From Leifsonia sp. NPDC080035 (GTDB lineage Bacteria; Actinomycetota; Actinomycetes; Actinomycetales; Microbacteriaceae): a stretch of 64,000 nucleotides of DNA. Shown here piece after piece: positions 59,420 to 64,000 of the stretch. Position 1 is the first letter of the stretch; every line of letters starts with the position of its first letter. The stretch covers positions 3,658,001-3,722,000 of the forward strand of contig NZ_CP157390.1 in assembly GCF_040050925.1 (NCBI RefSeq). Direction: 5' to 3'. Both the position numbers and the translations under genes were made by a program. Under the pieces are notes generated by a model. It was not told the origin of the DNA. It was given only the letters and a program-made list of their open reading frames with translations, and ran no database searches.

Positions 59420-60412
59420 TTACTTCGAGCCGGCGGGGCTTGTGGCCTTGGGCTTGCGTGACCCGGCGGTCTCTCCGTCGTCCTCGTCGGTGATCTCGTC
59501 ATCCAGGTCGGTGTCGTCAGAGTCTACCTCAGCATCGGGCGCGACCCATTCACGACCCGGTACGTAGGGGCTCGGCTCGAGGCCGGTGTGCCGCTTCGAC
59601 TGGACGATGAAGATGACGACGCCGAGCACGACCGCGGCGAACGCGGCCCAGACATTGGTCGGGATGCCGAGGAACGAGAACTCGCTCGGGTCGATGCGGA
59701 TCGACTCCAGGTAGGAGCGGCCCAGGCCGTACCAGATCAGGTAGACGGCGAGCACCTTGCCCCACTGCAGGCGGAACTTCCGCTCCAGCCAGACGATGAC
59801 GACGACGCCGATGACGTTCCAGATGATCTCGTAGAGGAACAGCGGCTGGAACAGCGTGCCGTCGGGCAGGCCGACCGGGATGGCCTTGTTGCCCGAATCG
59901 ATCTGGAGCCCCCAGGGCAGGTTGGTGGGCAGGCCGAAGAGCTCCTGGTTGAAGTAGTTGCCGAGGCGTCCGATCGCCTGCGCGAGCAGCAGCGCGGGGG
60001 CCACGGCGTCGGCGAAGGTCCAGAACCGCAGACCCGTCCAGCGGCAGCCGATCCAGACACCGATGGCCCCGCCGATCAGCGAGCCGAAGATGGCGTTGCC
60101 GCCCTCCCAGATGAAGAGGACCTTCCACAGGTCGGCGCCGGCGTAGAAGTAGTCCGCCGGGTGCGTGAACACGTGGTAGAGCCGGGCGCCGATGATGCCG
60201 AGCGGGACGGCCCAGAGCAGGATGTCGAGGACGACGCCGGGCTCGGCGCCGCGCTTGGTCAGTCGTCGCGACGTCCAGATCGCGGCGACCACGATCCCGA
60301 TGAGGATCATGATCGCGTACGTCTGGATGCGCCAGTGCAGACCGAAGATGTCGATCGGGATCTGCTGCCACTCGGGCCCCGGGCTCGGGATGCTGGCAAC
60401 CCAGCTGCTCAT
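59420..60412 (-). CDS. lgt: Prolipoprotein diacylglyceryl transferase
   Basis: Transfers diacylglycerol to the lipobox cysteine of prolipoproteins in the cytoplasmic membrane. The 330-residue protein has about seven helices and the Lgt signature GRLGNYFNQELFG. YHVFTHPADYF and the late GRSYLESIRID are also family lines. A highly acidic C-terminal tail of about 55 residues (DSDDTDLDDEITDEDDGE) extends past the last helix. I prefer ATG at 60412 with GGGTGG upstream; GTG at 60436 has AAAGG directly against it, too close to act. It follows trpA by 85 nt. Confidence 0.95.
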   Translation of the reverse strand: MSSWVASIPSPGPEWQQIPIDIFGLHWRIQTYAIMILIGIVVAAIWTSRRLTKRGAEPGVVLDILLWAVPLGIIGARLYHVFTHPADYFYAGADLWKVLFIWEGGNAIFGSLIGGAIGVWIGCRWTGLRFWTFADAVAPALLLAQAIGRLGNYFNQELFGLPTNLPWGLQIDSGNKAIPVGLPDGTLFQPLFLYEIIWNVIGVVVIVWLERKFRLQWGKVLAVYLIWYGLGRSYLESIRIDPSEFSFLGIPTNVWAAFAAVVLGVVIFIVQSKRHTGLEPSPYVPGREWVAPDAEVDSDDTDLDDEITDEDDGETAGSRKPKATSPAGSK

Positions 60413-60497
60413 CGTCGCAACCACCCGATGACTCACCTTTCGATCGTTCAGGGATTCCGCGCAGGAGTGCGCGCGGCCAACTTAGTCTAAGACGCTC

Positions 60498-61279
60498 CTA
60501 CGCGCGCGCCGTGCCGCGGGCGAGGTCTGCGGCGGTGCGGCCCGCCGCCTCCACGCCGCCGTCGGCCAGCGCCTTCACGAGGGCGGAGCCGACGATCGCG
60601 CCATCCGCGTACGCGAGCACCTCGCTCACCTGGGCGGCGCTGGAGATGCCGAGGCCGACGCAGGTGCTCGTGGCGCCTGCGTCGCGGAGGCGGCCGACGA
60701 GCGTGCGGGCGGCGGAGTCGACGTCGCTGCGCGCGCCGGTGATCCCCATCGTGGACACGGCGTAGACGAAGCCGCGGCTCTTCTCGACGGCTTGGGCCAG
60801 CCGGGCGTCGGTCGAGGACGGCGCGGCGAGGAAGACGCGGTCGAGGCCGGTCCGGTCGGACGCGTCCAGCCACAGCGCACCCTCATCGGGGATGAGGTCG
60901 GGCGTGATCAGCCCGGCTCCCCCGGCGGCCACCAGGTCGTCGGCGAAGCGGTCGACGCCGTACTGCAGCACCGGGTTCCAGTACGTCATCACGAGGACCG
61001 GGATGTCGACGCGTTGCGTGATCTCGCGCACGGCCGTGAAGCCGTCGCGCAGCCGGAAGCCGTTCGCGAGCGCCTGCTGGGTCGCCGCCTGGATCACGGC
61101 ACCGTCCATGACCGGGTCGGAGTACGGGAGACCGAGCTCGATGATGTCGACGCCGTTCTCCGCGAGGGCCACCGCGGCGTCGATGCTCGTGCGGAGGTCG
61201 GGGAAGCCGGCGGGCAGGTAACCGATCAGCGAGCCGGCCGCCTCCTGCTTGCGGCGGGCGATGGTGTCTGCCACGCGGC

Positions 61280-61283
<4 letters not shown>
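60498..61283 (-). CDS. trpA: Tryptophan synthase, alpha chain
   Basis: Cleaves indole-3-glycerol phosphate to indole, which is channelled to TrpB. The 261-residue TIM barrel shows IIELGLPYSDPVMDG with the catalytic glutamate and aspartate, then GAGLITPDLI and GLGISSAAQV. GTG at 61283 overlaps the trpB stop (GTGA); the open frame reads further back but into trpB in another frame. Confidence 0.97.
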
Positions 61284-62490
<1,207 letters not shown>

Positions 62491-62491
<1 letters not shown>

Positions 62492-63261
62492 CAGACTCCC
62501 AGGAACTCGCCGAGCGTTGCGACGGGGTCGCTCGTGACGAGCGCCTCGCCGACGAGCACGACATCCGCGCCCGCCGCTCGGTAGTGCGCGACGTCGGCGG
62601 CCGACTTCACGGCCGACTCCGCCACGCGGGTGACGCCGGACGGGTAGGAGTCGGCCAGGCGGCCGAACAGATCCCGATCCAGCTCGAACGTGGAGAGGTT
62701 GCGGGCGTTCACGCCCACGAGCCTCGCGCCGGTGTCGAACGCGCGGCTCAGCTCCTCCTCGGTGTGCGCCTCAACGAGCGGGGTCATGCCCAGCTGCGCG
62801 ATGAGGTCGTGCAGTTCGACGAGCTGCTTCTGCTCGAGCGCTGCGACGATGAGGAGGACGAGGTCGGCGCCGGCGGCGCGGGCCTCGAAGACCTGGTACG
62901 GGTCGGCGACGAACTCCTTGCGGAGCACGGGCAGCGACACCGTGGCGCGGACCGCCTCGAGGTCGGCGAGCGAGCCGTGGAACCGGCGCTCCTCGGTGAG
63001 GACGCTGATGGCGCTCGCGCCGCCCGCCTCGTACTGCGCGGCGAGGGCGGCCGGGTCGGGGATCTCGGCGAGGTGGCCGCGCGAGGGGCTCGCGCGCTTC
63101 ACCTCGGCGATGATCTTGACGCGCTCGGCCGGGGCGAGCGCCGCGAGGGCGTCGATGGCCGGGGCGCGATCGACAGCGGCCGCCTCGACGACGGCGAGCG
63201 GACGCTCAGCGCGCCGCCGTTCTGCATCCTCCAGCGCGCCGGCGACGAGGTCGGCGAGCAC
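62491..63261 (-). CDS. trpC: Indole-3-glycerol phosphate synthase
   Basis: Closes the indole ring to give indole-3-glycerol phosphate. The 256-residue TIM barrel has IIAEVKRASPSRG (catalytic lysine), ISVLTEERRFHGSL, VLRKEFV, and VGVNARNLSTFELD. GTG at 63261 lies 3 nt after the small membrane-protein gene. No trpF or trpD is present in the window. Confidence 0.97.
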
Positions 63262-63264
63262 GGG

Positions 63265-63495
63265 TCAGTGGCCCTTCGGAGTGTACTTGTCGCCACCTAC
63301 GCCGTAGCCGGCCCGCTTCATGATCCAGCCGACGATCAGACCGATGACGGCGAGACCGGCCGAGGCCCACACGATGACGGGCGCGTCGAAGAAGAACGCG
63401 ATCGCGCCGATGGTGAAGGCCACCAGCATGATGATCACGGCCGTCCACGCCGCCGGCGAATGACCGTGGCCTGGTTCGACTGACTCGGTGCTCAT
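63265..63495 (-). CDS. HGxxPAAW-family small membrane protein
   Basis: A 76-residue protein with the motif HGHSPAAWTAV and two transmembrane helices (about residues 17-37 and 41-60), ending GYGVGGDKYTPKGH. This small family is regularly found between the Trp-region membrane gene and trpC in actinobacteria; its function is unknown. The ATG has GGAGT upstream. Confidence 0.88.
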   Translation of the reverse strand: MSTESVEPGHGHSPAAWTAVIIMLVAFTIGAIAFFFDAPVIVWASAGLAVIGLIVGWIMKRAGYGVGGDKYTPKGH

Positions 63496-63562
63496 GGGAC
63501 TCCTGCACGTCGGGTGCGCGCGCTGCGCGCACGATTGGGTGGATCGCGTCCAGTCTAGTGGC

Positions 63563-64000
63563 TCACCGCGTTGGGTCGTCGCCGCGGCTCAGCTCGTCCC
63601 AGCTGTCGATCGCGGTGTCGCGGTCGAGCGAGGACGGCTCCGCGGGAGCCTCGCCCTCGGCGACGGCGCGCGCCTCCTCGGCGTCGGATGCCTCGGCGAG
63701 CGTGTCCTCCGCCGTGCGGCCGTCCTCGCCCTGGAAGCGGGTCTGGTACTTCCGGGACGGCCCGGGCCAGAGCCGCAGCGTCACGATCGCCGCCGCACTC
63801 GCCAGCACGATGACGACGCCCCCCGCGACGGCGAACCACGGCCAGAAGGCGGTGTCCAGCTCGTCGACCAGCTTGCGAACCGACGCCTGGCCTGCCACGC
63901 CGGTCGCCGAGGTGATCGCCGCGCTCGCGGCCCGGAACGGGTCGGCGACGGCGGACACGGCGGAGAACACGACGGAGACGCCGAGCAGGATGCCGAGGAG
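63563..64000 (-). CDS. Trp-region conserved membrane protein (TIGR02234-like), partial
   Basis: The C-terminal 145 residues of a membrane protein, cut by the window edge (the frame stays open through base 64000). It has a hydrophobic segment at the edge, another at WPWFAVAGGVVIVLASAAAIVTL, then SRKYQTRF and an acidic cytoplasmic tail ending WDELSRGDDPTR. Position before trpC and the W/Y-rich boundary match the Trp-operon membrane family. Function unknown. The ATG-like codon at 63970 is internal, not the start. Confidence 0.8.
   Translation of the reverse strand, partial: LLGILLGVSVVFSAVSAVADPFRAASAAITSATGVAGQASVRKLVDELDTAFWPWFAVAGGVVIVLASAAAIVTLRLWPGPSRKYQTRFQGEDGRTAEDTLAEASDAEEARAVAEGEAPAEPSSLDRDTAIDSWDELSRGDDPTR

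Overview
The window is about 70% GC, and its gene order and gene families are actinobacterial: OpcA, RbpA, WhiA, an ANTAR regulator, the HGxxPAAW and Trp-region membrane proteins, and a class II tRNA-Leu without an encoded CCA. The order tal-pgi-zwf-opcA-pgl, rbpA, secG-tpiA-pgk-gap, sodA, whiA-rapZ, uvrC-uvrA points to Microbacteriaceae, probably a Leifsonia-like organism. The genus is inference. I see no prophage, insertion sequence or CRISPR array, and no intergenic gap longer than 300 bases.

Layout. 1-5488 (+): oxidative pentose-phosphate operon with overlapping genes. 5569-9313 (-): rbpA, then secG, tpiA, pgk and gap. 9417-12055 (-): sodA, whiA, rapZ. 12022-16168 (-): an acyltransferase, then a DedA/histidine kinase/LuxR-regulator operon; this block sits between rapZ and uvrC. 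16250-27720 (-): uvrC and uvrA, with a LexA-type box over the uvrA promoter, a five-gene MoxR/DUF58/DUF4129 operon, then uvrB. 27878-36206 (-): coaE, rpsA, an SDR/DUF4166 pair, a DUF885 peptidase-like protein and polA. 36273-37491: a PaaI-type thioesterase, an ANTAR response regulator and tRNA-Leu(CAA). 37527-51538: a mixed-orientation, accessory-looking block holding an FBP/OmpR regulator/kinase operon, thioredoxin, MBL protein, alpha/beta hydrolase, LLM flavoenzyme, secreted TIM-barrel-like protein, VOC protein, GDSL hydrolase, phosphoketolase, GNAT and a LolA-like/ABC operon. 51680-64000 (-): pyk, gltD, gltB, lgt, trpA, trpB, trpC and two small Trp-region membrane proteins.

The carbon genes form a coherent set: oxidative and non-oxidative pentose-phosphate steps, lower glycolysis, pyruvate kinase, and phosphoketolase as an alternative xylulose-5-P route. 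The uvrA, uvrB, uvrC and polA products together carry out nucleotide excision repair and gap filling. GltBD supplies glutamate, and trpCBA runs the late steps of tryptophan synthesis.

The strongest non-coding signals are these. (1) At least 15 genes have a TANNNT -10 hexamer exactly 6 or 7 nt before the start codon, the signature of leaderless mRNAs; this also fixes several start sites. (2) A 62-bp nested palindromic repeat occurs twice, each time just beyond a gene 3' end. (3) A 23-bp direct repeat of a palindromic motif lies between the divergent phosphoketolase and GNAT genes. (4) Three 20-bp-phased repeats form a hairpin array. (5) A MerR-type long-spacer promoter precedes thioredoxin. 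I did not find a clearly new multi-gene system; the least explained units are the FBP/two-component operon, the MoxR operon between uvrA and uvrB, and the secreted TIM-barrel-like protein.
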